Notes: a model not told the origin generated them from the sequence alone. A stretch of 64,000 bases of DNA from Plantibacter sp. PA-3-X8 (GCF_003856975.1 NZ_CP033107.1:372001-436000); one strand, 5' to 3'. Counted from the first letter of the stretch, positions 38,069-46,365 are shown. Numbers and translations: made by a program.

Positions 38069-38362
38069 ATGTCGTTCCAGGCCTATCTCGATGCCGCCGA
38101 GGCGAAGACCGGTAAGACCCCGCGCGAGCTCGTCGACGAGGCGCACGCCCGCGGCTTCGACGCGTCGACCAAGGCCGGCGAGATCCTCGAGTGGCTGAAG
38201 ACGGACTACGAGCTCGGCCGGGGTCATGGGATGGCGCTCGTCCACGTCATCAAGAACGGTCCGATGATCAGCGAGAAGCACGTCGGCACCGACGGGGTGC
38301 ACCGCGACGAGTCGACCGAACTCTGGCTCGACGGAGCGGCGACGAAGCCCGCCGCCCCCTGA
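38069..38362 (+). CDS. DUF4287 domain protein
   Basis: A soluble 97-residue protein: MSFQAYLDAAEAKTGKTPRELVDEAHARGFDASTKAGEILEWLKTDYELGRGHGMALVHVIKNG is the DUF4287 pattern (a short helical domain with the LGRGHxMAL motif). Function is not known. ATG 38069 follows GAAGGAG at 6 bases, and TACGAT (38032-38037) may be its -10. It is monocistronic, followed by a repeat cluster. Confidence 0.88.
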   Translation: MSFQAYLDAAEAKTGKTPRELVDEAHARGFDASTKAGEILEWLKTDYELGRGHGMALVHVIKNGPMISEKHVGTDGVHRDESTELWLDGAATKPAAP

Positions 38363-38380
38363 CTCCCGTCCGGGTTGCTG

Positions 38381-38550
38381 CCAGCGCGGTGCGCTCGCGT
38401 GAGCGCGGGTCTGTGGCGTGAGCGCGCCCCTCTAGAGACCCGCGGTCACCCGCCAGACCCGCGCTGAAGCCTGAACACCGCCGCTCGCGTCAGCGCTCCG
38501 CGCTGGGCCCGGGACACCGACATTCGCGTCAGCGCACCGCGCGGGCGGGC
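38381..38550. repeat. repeat family 1, cluster 3
   Basis: Arms CAGCGCGGTGCGCT and CAGCGCTCCGCGCTGG, with a second right arm CAGCGCACCGCGCGGG, plus inner GAGCGCGGGTCT and AGACCCGCGCT blocks. It lies between the convergent DUF4287 and CPBP-like genes and could terminate both. Confidence 0.82.
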
Positions 38551-38561
38551 GGACACACCGC

Positions 38562-39374
38562 TCAGTACCAGAAGATCGGGATCCAGTCGCGATGGTGCGC
38601 GTGCACGATGGCGAGGAACACGATCGCGTCGAACAGCAGGTGGACCGCGAGGATGTACCCGAGCGACCGCGTCTTCGAGAACAGGTAGCCCTGCAGCAGC
38701 GCGAACGGGAACGTCAGCAGCGGACCCCATGACCGGTAACCGAGTTCCCAGAGGAACGACACGAAGATGACGGCCTGCAGCAGGTTCGCCTGCCAGACCG
38801 GGAAGTGCCGGCGCAGGAGTGCGAAGCAGGTGCAGATGAAGAACAGTTCATCCCACGTGCCGACCGCGTTGACGCCGACGAAGAACCGGCCGAGATCCCC
38901 GGCGTCGCTGATCACCGGCCAGTTCTCGTATGCGCCCGAGCGGATGAAGTAGAACGGCAGGATCGCCCAACCGAGGAGGGGGACGGCGAAGAGGTAGGCG
39001 ATCTCGCCCTTCGTCTTCTTCTCGCGACTCCGCCAGGGGAACGTGATCGCCTTCCGCCGGTACACGAAGCGGTCGATGAGGAACGGGGCACCGACCGCCA
39101 GCAGCAGCACGGTGCCGATCCGGAAGAAGCTGGGCCAGGAGACGTCGGCCTCCACCGACGTGGTCGACACGATGCCGATCCCGATGGCGATGAGGAACAG
39201 GTCCTTCGCGAGGTCGCGGTCGATGAGGATCGCGGTGACGAGGGCGGCGACGAGGAGCGGGTAACCGGCGAGCGGCTGCATCAGGCCGAACAGACAGAAC
39301 GCCGACGCCACCAGCAACACCGCGGGGATCAGCTTCATCGGGCGGCGGGCCGGGACGATCATCTCGGTCTGCAT
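38562..39374 (-). CDS. CPBP-like intramembrane protein, probably degenerate catalytic motif
   Basis: A 270-residue protein with about eight helices, resembling the CPBP/Abi family of membrane glutamic proteases. It has the AVGTWDELFFICTCFALLRRHFPVWQANLLQAVIFVSFLWELG and YLFSKTRSLGYILAVHLLFDAI segments. The usual EExxxR motif 1 reads DELFFI here, losing the first Glu and the Arg, so activity is doubtful. ATG 39374 follows TAGGAT at 7 bases (leaderless); the frame continues upstream only into repeat DNA. Confidence 0.8.
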   Translation of the reverse strand: MQTEMIVPARRPMKLIPAVLLVASAFCLFGLMQPLAGYPLLVAALVTAILIDRDLAKDLFLIAIGIGIVSTTSVEADVSWPSFFRIGTVLLLAVGAPFLIDRFVYRRKAITFPWRSREKKTKGEIAYLFAVPLLGWAILPFYFIRSGAYENWPVISDAGDLGRFFVGVNAVGTWDELFFICTCFALLRRHFPVWQANLLQAVIFVSFLWELGYRSWGPLLTFPFALLQGYLFSKTRSLGYILAVHLLFDAIVFLAIVHAHHRDWIPIFWY

Positions 39375-39411
39375 GCCGATGATCCTACGGGTGTCGCCTC
39401 TACGGACTCGT

Positions 39412-39580
39412 GCCAACGCGGTGCGCTGACGTGAACCCGCTCGAATCTGCCCCAGCGCGGTGCGCTGACGTGAGAACGCCTGATCGGGCGTGACCGCGGG
39501 CCGCACGCGCGGGCGCGACCCTCCGGAGACCCGCGCTCACGCGCACGACCCGCGCTCGCGTCAGCGCACCGCGCTGGCAG
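39412..39580. repeat. repeat family 1, cluster 4
   Basis: CAACGCGGTGCGCTGACGTGA and CAGCGCGGTGCGCTGACGTGA arms on the left, CAGCGCACCGCGCTGG on the right, between the CPBP-like start and the transglutaminase stop. It may end the transglutaminase operon transcript. Confidence 0.82.
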
Positions 39581-39594
39581 CAGCACCACCCGGG

Positions 39595-40440
39595 TCAGGC
39601 CTCTCGGGTGATCTCGACCTTCACGAAGAGCTTCGAGCGGTAGGGGCCCGCGTACACACCACGGAGTGGGGAGACGTCACCGTAGTCACGACCCCGCCCG
39701 ATGAGGACGTGACGCTCGCCCACGTCGACCATGTTGGTCGGGTCGAATCCACGCCAGTCACCGCAGAACCACTCGACCCACGCGTGTGACTCCCCCGTCA
39801 CCGTCTCGCCGATCGCCGCGTGCGGCTTCGGGTGCAGGTACCCCGACACGTAGCGGGCCGGGATCCCCACCGAGCGCAGCGCTCCGAGGACGATGTGCGT
39901 GATGTCCTGACAGACGCCCTTGCGGTTCGCCCACGCCTCGGCGGCGGTCGAGTACACACTCGTGACGCCCTGCACGTAGTCCATCTGCTCGCCGATCTCC
40001 CGGCTGATGGCCATCGCGGCCTCGCACGGGCTCTCGTAGCGGTCGGCGATGGTCCGGGCGAGCTCGACGAGGTCGTCCGGCGGGGTCGTCCGTCGTGTCT
40101 GTTCCAGGTGCTCCACCCGGGTCACGGCGGCCTGGGTCGCGATGTCGAGCTGCTCCCAGCCGGTCGGGTGCGGCTCATGCTTGCGCGGCCGGACCTCGAC
40201 GAGGCTCGTCGCCGTGAGCGAGAGCTCCTCGTGCGGCGTCAGCACCTCGAACGCCGAGACCTTCATGCCCCAGTAGTCGGTGTACGTCGACTGCGACGCC
40301 CCCGGCTGGATGTCGATGTGCGAGTACAGGACGTACTGGTCCTCGGTCGTCACCGGCAGCATGCGCGCCTCGTTGTACGAGGCGTTGACCTTGCCGCCGT
40401 AGGAGAAGCCCGTGCTGTGCTTGATGTGGAGCCGGGTCAT
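39595..40440 (-). CDS. transglutaminase-like protein of the ATP-grasp/alpha-E operon
   Basis: A 281-residue protein: an N-terminal beta domain (HIKHSTGFSYGGKVNASYNEARMLP, the bacterial transglutaminase-like N-terminal region) and a papain-fold core. The triad is visible as Cys in NRKGVCQDITHIVLGALRSVGIPARYVSGYL (near residue 180), His in ESHAWVEWFCGDWRGFDPTN and Asp in the same strand. The fold suits peptide or isopeptide cleavage or ligation. ATG 40440 overlaps the alpha-E stop (ATGA). It is the third gene of a conserved trio, so it probably processes a peptide made by the ATP-grasp partner. Confidence 0.92.
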   Translation of the reverse strand: MTRLHIKHSTGFSYGGKVNASYNEARMLPVTTEDQYVLYSHIDIQPGASQSTYTDYWGMKVSAFEVLTPHEELSLTATSLVEVRPRKHEPHPTGWEQLDIATQAAVTRVEHLEQTRRTTPPDDLVELARTIADRYESPCEAAMAISREIGEQMDYVQGVTSVYSTAAEAWANRKGVCQDITHIVLGALRSVGIPARYVSGYLHPKPHAAIGETVTGESHAWVEWFCGDWRGFDPTNMVDVGERHVLIGRGRDYGDVSPLRGVYAGPYRSKLFVKVEITREA

Positions 40441-41366
40441 GAGTTCTCTCCGATCCATGCGGGCACCGCATGAGTGGGGAAGTAGCGTTCGCGGATCGCC
40501 TCCGACACCTGGCTGGTGACGTTCTGCACGGCGTCCATCCGACCGGGGAGGTCGACGAGCGTGTCCTGGATGGGCCGGTACTCGAGGTCGCTGCGGATCT
40601 GACCGAGCAGGCGCTGGGCGGAATCAACCGTCCCGACGCGGCCTCGGCGCGGCTCGAGGTCGCGCATGCACTCCTCGGCCCGACTGATGGAGAACATGAC
40701 CGACCGGGGGAAGAGCTGGTCGAGCAGGAGGAACTCGGCCGCGTTCTTCGCGCTCGGCATGCCGCGGTACGTGCGGAGGTAGGCCTCGTAGGCGCCGCAG
40801 GAGCGGAGGATCGTCGTCCAGGAAGGACCGCTCGCCTCGGTGAGCGACCGCGTCGCCAGGAGTCGGGCCGTCATGTCGGCGCGTTCGAGGCTGCGACCGA
40901 GGGTGAAGAAGCGCCAGGCGTCGTCACGACTCGTGGCGGAGTCGACGATGCCGACAGCGAGGGCCGAACGCTCGCGCACCCACCCGAAGAACTCGTGCAC
41001 CTTGTCGCTCGCGACGCGACGCGGCATCCGGGCACGGGTCGTGTTGAGGCACTCCCAGAGCTCGGTCGACACGATCTCGCGGGCGCGCCGGGCGTTCTCG
41101 CGGGCGGCGCCGAGCGAGTAGGCGATCGACGCCGGGTGCGTGCGGTCGACGGCGAGCTGCGCGAGGACGTCCTGGCGGGTGAGCTCCTGGTCGGCGGGCG
41201 CGTCGCTGCCCATCACGGACAGCAGCGACCGGCAGGCGGTGTCCTCGTCGATCCACGGATCCTCGAGCAGCAGCTGCAGGTGGACGTCGAGGATACGCGC
41301 GGTGCCGTCACTGCGTTCGATGTAGCGGCCGATCCAGAAGAGGCTCTCGGCGATGCGGCTCAGCAT
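40437..41366 (-). CDS. alpha-E domain protein
   Basis: An all-helical protein of 309 residues starting MLSRIAESLFWIGRYIERSDGTARILDVHLQLLLED, the signature of the alpha-E family (DUF403). Other family blocks are ARENARRAREIVSTELWECLN, FFTLGRSLERADMTARLL and FPRSVMFSISRAEECMRDLE, with repeated Glu/Arg pairs that could line an active pocket. Its chemistry is unknown. It overlaps the ATP-grasp gene by 7 bases upstream and the transglutaminase by 4 downstream, so all three proteins should be made together. Confidence 0.95.
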   Translation of the reverse strand: MLSRIAESLFWIGRYIERSDGTARILDVHLQLLLEDPWIDEDTACRSLLSVMGSDAPADQELTRQDVLAQLAVDRTHPASIAYSLGAARENARRAREIVSTELWECLNTTRARMPRRVASDKVHEFFGWVRERSALAVGIVDSATSRDDAWRFFTLGRSLERADMTARLLATRSLTEASGPSWTTILRSCGAYEAYLRTYRGMPSAKNAAEFLLLDQLFPRSVMFSISRAEECMRDLEPRRGRVGTVDSAQRLLGQIRSDLEYRPIQDTLVDLPGRMDAVQNVTSQVSEAIRERYFPTHAVPAWIGENS

Positions 41367-43069
41367 GATGCGTCCTCCTGCGTCGACCCGTCGGCAGCGG
41401 GCTCGGAGAGCGTCTGCTGCTGCTGCTCCTGCTGGTCCTGGTTGCCGGCCGGACGGTCCTGGGGCGAGTGCTCGGGGGTCGTGCCGTGGTCGTAGATGAT
41501 CGGGATCGACGTCGTCTCGGTCGTGGCCTGCTCGGCGACGAGACCCTGGATGTCGTGCGAGGACGCCTCGGGCGCCGCGTTGGGGTCGAACGGACGTCCG
41601 ACGACCCAGGTGTCCTTCGAGCCGCCGCCCTGGCTGGAGTTCACGACCAACTGCCCCTCCGGGAGGGCGACGCGCGTCAGGCCGCCGGGCAGCACCCAGA
41701 CGTCGTTGCCGTCGTTCACCGCGAACGGACGCAGGTCGGCGTGACGGGGACGCATGCCGTCCTCGACGAGCGTCGGGATGGTGGAGAGCATGACGACCGG
41801 CTGCGCGATCCAGCCGCGCGGGTCCTCCTGCAGCTTCGTCTTGAGGGTCGCGAGCTCCTCCTTCGACGCGTCCGGACCCACGACGAGGCCCTTGCCGCCG
41901 GAGCCGTCAACGGGCTTGATGACGAGCTCGTCCAGGCGGTCGAGCACTTCCTCGAGGGCGAGCGGGTCCTCGAGACGCCAGGTGTCGACGTTCGGGAGGA
42001 TCGCGTCCTCGGCGAGGTAGTACTTGATGAGGTCGGGCAGGTACGTGTAGACGAGCTTGTCGTCGGCGACACCGTTCCCGACCGCGTTCGCGATGGTCAC
42101 GTTGCCGAGGCGCGCGGCGAGCATGAGCCCGGGCGAACCGAGCATGGAGTCGGCGCGGAACGACAGCGGGTCGAGGAACTCGTCGTCGACACGGCGGTAG
42201 ATGACGTCGACGCGCGTGGGCCCGGCGGTCGTGCGCATGAAGACCTTGCCGCCGGAGCAGAAGAGGTCGCGACCCTCGACGAGCTCGACGCCCATGAGCC
42301 GCGCGAGCAGCGTGTGCTCGAAGTACGCGGAGTTGTACACGCCGGGGGTGAGGACGACGACGTTCGGGTCCTCGACGCCGGGCGGGGCCGACGCACGCAG
42401 CGCCTGCAGAAGCTTGTTGGGGTAGTCGCCGACCGGACGGACGCGCATCGACACGAACAGCTCGGGGAGCGTCTGCGCCATCACGCGACGGTTGGAGATG
42501 ACGTAGCTGACGCCGGACGGGACCCGGACGTTGTCCTCGAGGACACGCATCTGACCATGCTCGTCGCGGATGAGGTCGATACCGGAGACCTGGATGCGGA
42601 CGCCGTTCGCCGCCTGGATCCCGTAGGCCTGCCGGTGGAAGTGCGACGACGAGGAGATGAGCTTCGCGGGGATGACGCCGTCGCGTACGGCGAGCTGCGG
42701 GCCGTAGACGTCGGCGAGGAAGGCCTCGAGCGCCTTGACACGCTGCTTGATGCCGGCCTCGACCTGCGTCCACTCCTGCTGCTCGATCACCCGCGGGACC
42801 GCGTCGAGCGGGAACGGACGCTCCTCGCCGGCGAAGTCGAAGGTCACGCCCTGCGCGAGGTAGGAGCTGGCGAGGGCGTCGGTGCGGCCTCGGAGCTCCT
42901 CCTGGGTCATCCGTGCGAGGGAGCTGTAGATCTCCTGATACGCCCGCCTGGCGGTCGCACCACCCGCGTGTTCCGCCGCCTCGCCGAACATCTCGTCGAA
43001 CGCGGGAACACCGCCCGGAGTCTTGCGCGGGGCGAGCGTGCCGCCATAGCCGTTGAACAGGTCACCCAT
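41360..43069 (-). CDS. circularly permuted ATP-grasp protein (type 2)
   Basis: A 569-residue amidoligase-like enzyme. The permuted ATP-grasp is recognised from YGIQAANGVRIQVSGIDLIRDEHGQMRVLEDNVRVPSGVSYVISNRRVM (near 148-197), VFMRTTAGPTRVDVIYRRVDDEFLDPL, and the nucleotide-binding ELVIKPVDGSGGKGLVVGP near 385. Such enzymes are predicted to form peptide-like bonds between a carboxyl and an amine using ATP. The last 60 residues are a Gln/Glu-rich tail (poly-Q encoded by a CTG/CAG run) ending in Cys. ATG 43069 follows TAGAGT by 6 bases (leaderless) and opens the three-gene operon. Confidence 0.94.
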   Translation of the reverse strand: MGDLFNGYGGTLAPRKTPGGVPAFDEMFGEAAEHAGGATARRAYQEIYSSLARMTQEELRGRTDALASSYLAQGVTFDFAGEERPFPLDAVPRVIEQQEWTQVEAGIKQRVKALEAFLADVYGPQLAVRDGVIPAKLISSSSHFHRQAYGIQAANGVRIQVSGIDLIRDEHGQMRVLEDNVRVPSGVSYVISNRRVMAQTLPELFVSMRVRPVGDYPNKLLQALRASAPPGVEDPNVVVLTPGVYNSAYFEHTLLARLMGVELVEGRDLFCSGGKVFMRTTAGPTRVDVIYRRVDDEFLDPLSFRADSMLGSPGLMLAARLGNVTIANAVGNGVADDKLVYTYLPDLIKYYLAEDAILPNVDTWRLEDPLALEEVLDRLDELVIKPVDGSGGKGLVVGPDASKEELATLKTKLQEDPRGWIAQPVVMLSTIPTLVEDGMRPRHADLRPFAVNDGNDVWVLPGGLTRVALPEGQLVVNSSQGGGSKDTWVVGRPFDPNAAPEASSHDIQGLVAEQATTETTSIPIIYDHGTTPEHSPQDRPAGNQDQQEQQQQTLSEPAADGSTQEDASC

Positions 43070-43130
43070 GGGCCGACTCTACCGGGACACATGTTGCCGG
43101 GGTGTTTCGGAGCGCGGAGAGGACGCCCCA

Positions 43131-43211
43131 CGGCCACCCCACCGGCCACCGGGCCACCCCACCGGCCACCGGGCCACCCCACCGGCCACCGAGCCACCCC
43201 ACCGGCCACCG
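43131..43211. repeat. 20-bp tandem array, four units
   Basis: The unit ACCGGCCACCGGGCCACCCC is repeated from about 43131 to 43211 with only G/A variation at one position. It lies 60-140 bases upstream of the ATP-grasp start. In one frame it would encode a HisArgAlaThrPro-like repeat, but no start site supports translation. Confidence 0.9.
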
Positions 43212-43340
43212 AGCTTGTCGAGGTGCGCCCTTCGACAAGCTCAGGGACCGAAGGACGTCGCTCAGGGACCGAAGGAGGTCACTCAGGGACCGAAGGAGGT
43301 CACTCGGGGACCGAAGGAGGTCGCTCGGGGACCGGCGGGG
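43211..43340. repeat. repeat family 5: CTTCGACAAGCTCAGGGACCG plus tandem 21-bp units
   Basis: GAGCTTGTCGA and its complement TTCGACAAGCTC form a hairpin (about 43211-43240). Then five units of CTCAGGGACCGAAGGAGGTCA (21 bp, with changes such as CTCGGGGACC) run to about 43340, ending 12 bases before the aldo/keto reductase stop. Confidence 0.88.
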
Positions 43341-43351
43341 TGAAGAGAGCC

Positions 43352-44293
43352 CTACGCGACCGAGGCGGCGGTGAGCGCGGCCAGCTCGTCGGCGGAGAGC
43401 TCGAGCGTCGCGGAGGCGAGGAGGTCGGGCAGCTGCTCGACCGTGCGGGCACTCGCGATGGGCGCGGCGACCGTCGGCTGCGAGCGGAGCCACGCGAGCG
43501 ACACGGTCGCGGCCGAGACGCCGTGGGCGGCGGCGACCTCGTCGAGGACCGGCAGGAGCGCGGCGTGGTCGGCCAGGTAGGCCTGGGCACCCTCGGCGCG
43601 GACGCTGTCGACCTGTGCCCCCTCGCGGTACTTGCCCGTCAGGAAGCCCTTCGCGAGCGAGAAGTACGGCAGCACGGCGAGCTGCTCGCGCTCGGCGATC
43701 GTGCGCAGCTCCCCCTCGAAGTCGCGTTCGACGAGGTTGTAGTGCGGCTGGAGGGCGATCGGGCGGTGGAGACCCTTGGCCTCGACGATCTCGAACCATT
43801 CGGCGATGCGCGCGGCGGAGTAGTTGGAGATCCCGAGGTAGCGGACCTTGCCGGCGTCGACGAGCGACGACAGTGCCGTCACCGTCTCCTCGAGCGGCAC
43901 GGACTCGTCGTCGAAGTGCGCGTAGTAGAGGTCGATGTGGTCGGTGCGGAGGCGCTCGAGCGAGGCGTCGGCGGCCTTCAGGATGTTGTCGGCCGCGAGG
44001 CCCTTGAAGTCGGGGTGCTGGCTGACCTTCGTCGCGATGACGAGCTCGTCGCGGTTGCCGCGGAGTTCCTGCCACTCGCCGATGAGTCGCTCGGAGTCGC
44101 CACCGGTGTTGCCGGGCACCCACGCGGAGTAACCGTCGGCGGTGTCGATGAAGTTACCGCCACCCGCGACGTAGGCGTCGAGGATGTCGAACGAGGTCTG
44201 CCGGTCGGCGGTCCAACCGAACACGTTGCCGCCGAGGTTCAGCGGGAAGACGGACAGGTCGGACGTTCCGAGGGTGGTGCGGGCGTGAGTCAT
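43352..44293 (-). CDS. aldo/keto reductase
   Basis: NADPH-dependent carbonyl reductase of 313 residues, TIM-barrel AKR superfamily. The catalytic tetrad is seen as Asp in FIDTADGYS near residue 50, Tyr in DGYSAW, Lys in VIATKVSQHPDFKG and His in YYAHFDDES (in place of YxxHxxD). The cofactor pocket includes GISNYSAARIAEW and IASARTVEQL. The substrate is unknown. ATG 44293 follows GGAGGA at 7 bases. It is upstream of the tandem repeat array and separate from the ATP-grasp operon. Confidence 0.94.
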   Translation of the reverse strand: MTHARTTLGTSDLSVFPLNLGGNVFGWTADRQTSFDILDAYVAGGGNFIDTADGYSAWVPGNTGGDSERLIGEWQELRGNRDELVIATKVSQHPDFKGLAADNILKAADASLERLRTDHIDLYYAHFDDESVPLEETVTALSSLVDAGKVRYLGISNYSAARIAEWFEIVEAKGLHRPIALQPHYNLVERDFEGELRTIAEREQLAVLPYFSLAKGFLTGKYREGAQVDSVRAEGAQAYLADHAALLPVLDEVAAAHGVSAATVSLAWLRSQPTVAAPIASARTVEQLPDLLASATLELSADELAALTAASVA

Positions 44294-44448
44294 CTGATGA
44301 TCCTCCAGAGGTTCGGTTCAGGCGTGTGCCTCTCCCACGGTAAGGCTGAGCGGCGCGCGGCTATTCCTCGTGTCGCCCGATGACGGTCGGTCCACCGACC
44401 CCGGATCGGCACTCGGAACCCCGCTCCACGCCGTCCTACAGTGGGCCG

Positions 44449-44889
44449 ATGGGCTACCGCATCGACGACTCGAAGGACCGCATCGACCGGGACGCCGTGT
44501 GGGCCCTGCTCCGTGAGGTCTACTGGGCCAAGTGGCGCAGCCGAACCGACGTCGAGGCACAGATCGACGACGCCTGGCGCGTGATCGGCGTGTACGAGGA
44601 GGAGACCGGCGCACAGGTCGGCTTCGCTCGGGCGGTGTCCGACGGCGTCGGCTTCGCCTACCTCGCCGACGTGGTGGTCCTCGAGGCCCACCGCGGCCAC
44701 GGACTGGGCAAGCGGATCGTGCAGGCGATGATCGACGACGGTCCCGGCGCGCACTTCCGGTGGACACTCTTCACGAGCGACGCGCACGGCCTCTACGAGC
44801 AGTTCGGGTTCACCGATCCCGGCCCGACGGCGCTCGTCCGTCCAGCCGCGCAGCTCCCCGTCCACCCGAGCCAGGTCCCGACCGCCTGA
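44449..44889 (+). CDS. GNAT family N-acetyltransferase
   Basis: A 146-residue acetyltransferase. The core VGFARAVSDGVGFAYLADVVVLEAHRGHGLGKRIVQAMIDD carries the acetyl-CoA loop HRGHGLGKR near residue 84, and DAHGLYEQFGFTDPGP is the usual strand-6/7 region. I choose ATG 44449 because TACAGT lies exactly 6 bases upstream (leaderless) and the longer frame has no similarity. The stop codon is part of an inverted repeat that follows. The acceptor is unknown. Confidence 0.93.
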   Translation: MGYRIDDSKDRIDRDAVWALLREVYWAKWRSRTDVEAQIDDAWRVIGVYEEETGAQVGFARAVSDGVGFAYLADVVVLEAHRGHGLGKRIVQAMIDDGPGAHFRWTLFTSDAHGLYEQFGFTDPGPTALVRPAAQLPVHPSQVPTA

Positions 44890-44942
44890 GGTGCGGCGAA
44901 TCGTCGTCCCACGGCGACTCGAACGACGAATCGACGCACCTC
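44888..44942. terminator. inverted repeat GAGGTGCG ... CGCACCTC
   Basis: Outer arms are GAGGTGCG (44888-44895) and CGCACCTC (44935-44942), with inner ATCGTCGT / ACGACGAAT, centred between the GNAT gene and the next. The first bases belong to the GNAT stop codon. It is probably a terminator or a single member of a further repeat family. Confidence 0.65.
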
Positions 44943-44980
44943 ACCGCAGGCCTCCAGCCGCGACGGGCTAGCGTTGACGT

Positions 44981-45412
44981 ATGTGGATCTCCGACGACGG
45001 CCGGTACAACATCGTCGACGTGCCCGCGGAGGCCTATCCGGGCCGCGCCTACCTGCTCGAACTCGTCGCCGCCCTCGAGCCTGACGAGCTCCAGGCGCTC
45101 ATCACGCGCATGCAGGCGTTCGACGACGCGATGATCGACCGGCTCGAGAACCTCGTCGACGACGAGGCACCGGAGGTCGCGCCGGACCCGGAGCGCGAGG
45201 CACCGTACGTCGACGAGATGATCCCGCGACGCGTCCTCGACTCGATCGACTGGGACGCGATCCTCACGCCACCGTTCCGGATCGAGGCGATCGACGTCGC
45301 CGGTGACCGCTGGCGAATGGACGCGTGGGCCTTCCTGGAGTCGATCGTCGAGCCGCCCGTCACCCGACCGAGCGCCCGCAACCTCGGCTCCTCCCCCATC
45401 GACCAGGCGTAG
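44981..45412 (+). CDS. conserved hypothetical protein, acidic
   Basis: A 143-residue, acidic, soluble protein I do not recognise. It starts with WISDDGRYNIVDVPAEAYPGRAYLLELVAALEPDELQALITRMQAFDDAMIDRLENLVDDEAPEV, which reads as a short strand followed by amphipathic helices. The second half, IEAIDVAGDRWRMDAWAFLESIVEP, could be a small beta/alpha unit. The ATG has TAGCGT 6 bases upstream and no Shine-Dalgarno, the same leaderless layout as many neighbours, which supports it as a real gene. Confidence 0.75.
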   Translation: MWISDDGRYNIVDVPAEAYPGRAYLLELVAALEPDELQALITRMQAFDDAMIDRLENLVDDEAPEVAPDPEREAPYVDEMIPRRVLDSIDWDAILTPPFRIEAIDVAGDRWRMDAWAFLESIVEPPVTRPSARNLGSSPIDQA

Positions 45413-45441
45413 ACCGGCACCTGCCGAATAGGCTGGGCGTC

Positions 45442-46365
45442 ATGACCGACGCCGACGTCACCATGACCGATCCTTCACCGCTGCTCGCCGAGGGAGCCGA
45501 ACTCGAGCACCTGTACACGGGTGCGATCTGGAGCGAGGGGCCCGCGTGGATCGCGGAGACCGGACGCGTGCGCTGGAGCGACATCCCGAACGACCGCATC
45601 CTCGAGTTCGACACCGCGACCGGCGAGACGGCCGTGTTCCGCGACGGCGCCGAGTACACGAACGGCCGCACGATCGACCGCGATGGCCGGGTCGTGCAGT
45701 GCAGTCACGGGCGCCGCGCGGTCGAGATCGAGGGGCCCGACGGCCCGGTCACGCTCGTCGACCGCTGGGCCGGCGGCCGCTTCAACTCCCCGAACGACGT
45801 CGTCGTGCACTCCGACGGCTCGATCTGGTTCACCGACCCGCCCTACGGCATCGACGCCAGCGGAGAGGAAGGCCACCCCGGCGAGCAGGAGTACGGCGGG
45901 TGCTACGTCTTCCGACTCGAACCGGACACCGGGGCGATCGAGCCGGTCATCACGGCGATGGTGCACCCGAACGGGCTCGCGTTCTCACCCGACGAGTCGA
46001 TCCTGTACGTGTCCGACACCGCCACCGCCGCCCGCCGGATCGCGGCCTACGACGTCGCAGCAGACGGCGTCTCGGTCGTCGCCGGCGACACCCCCGGTCG
46101 CACCTTCGCGAGCACCGCGGTTCCCGCGTCCGACGGCTTCCGGATCGATGTCGACGGCAACGTGTGGTCGTCGGCGGGTGACGGCGTCGAGGTGTTCGAC
46201 CCGTCCGGCGCGACCATCCTGCGCATCCCGGTCCCGGAGCGCACCGCGAACGTCTGCTTCGGCGACCCCGACGGCCGCACCCTCTACATCACGGCCAGCA
46301 CGTCCCTCTACCAGATCCGAACCGCCACCCGCCAAAGCCCGCGAACTGTCACTCGAGCACAGTGA
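45442..46365 (+). CDS. SMP-30/gluconolactonase-like beta-propeller hydrolase
   Basis: Six-bladed propeller lactonase of 307 residues. Metal-site features of the family are in order: IWSEGPAWIAETGRVRWSDIPNDR near residue 28, GGRFNSPNDVVVHSDGSIWFTDPPYGI near 112, HPNGLAFSPDESILYVSDT near 178 and DGFRIDVDGNVWSSAGDGV near 232. It is likely to open a sugar lactone; the sugar is not known. ATG 45442 has TAGGCT 7 bases upstream (leaderless). The last ten residues (QSPRTVTRAQ) and the stop are encoded by a family 2 repeat. Confidence 0.93.
   Translation: MTDADVTMTDPSPLLAEGAELEHLYTGAIWSEGPAWIAETGRVRWSDIPNDRILEFDTATGETAVFRDGAEYTNGRTIDRDGRVVQCSHGRRAVEIEGPDGPVTLVDRWAGGRFNSPNDVVVHSDGSIWFTDPPYGIDASGEEGHPGEQEYGGCYVFRLEPDTGAIEPVITAMVHPNGLAFSPDESILYVSDTATAARRIAAYDVAADGVSVVAGDTPGRTFASTAVPASDGFRIDVDGNVWSSAGDGVEVFDPSGATILRIPVPERTANVCFGDPDGRTLYITASTSLYQIRTATRQSPRTVTRAQ

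Noticed and set aside
40840..41121. Plus-strand small frame within the alpha-E gene
   Set aside because: Ser/Arg-rich translation with no start signal; fully inside a well-supported gene.
43131..43340. CRISPR array
   Set aside because: Units are 20-21 bp, directly adjacent without unique spacers, and no cas genes are near.
41468..44383. 971-codon open frame on the plus strand opposite the ATP-grasp and aldo/keto reductase genes
   Set aside because: High GC keeps antisense frames open. Its protein is Val/Glu/Arg/Asp-rich without motifs, and the minus-strand genes have clear families. The same reasoning removes long antisense frames at 2031-3437, 17310-19118, 21334-22845, 34769-36310, 59700-61223 and 62241-63968.
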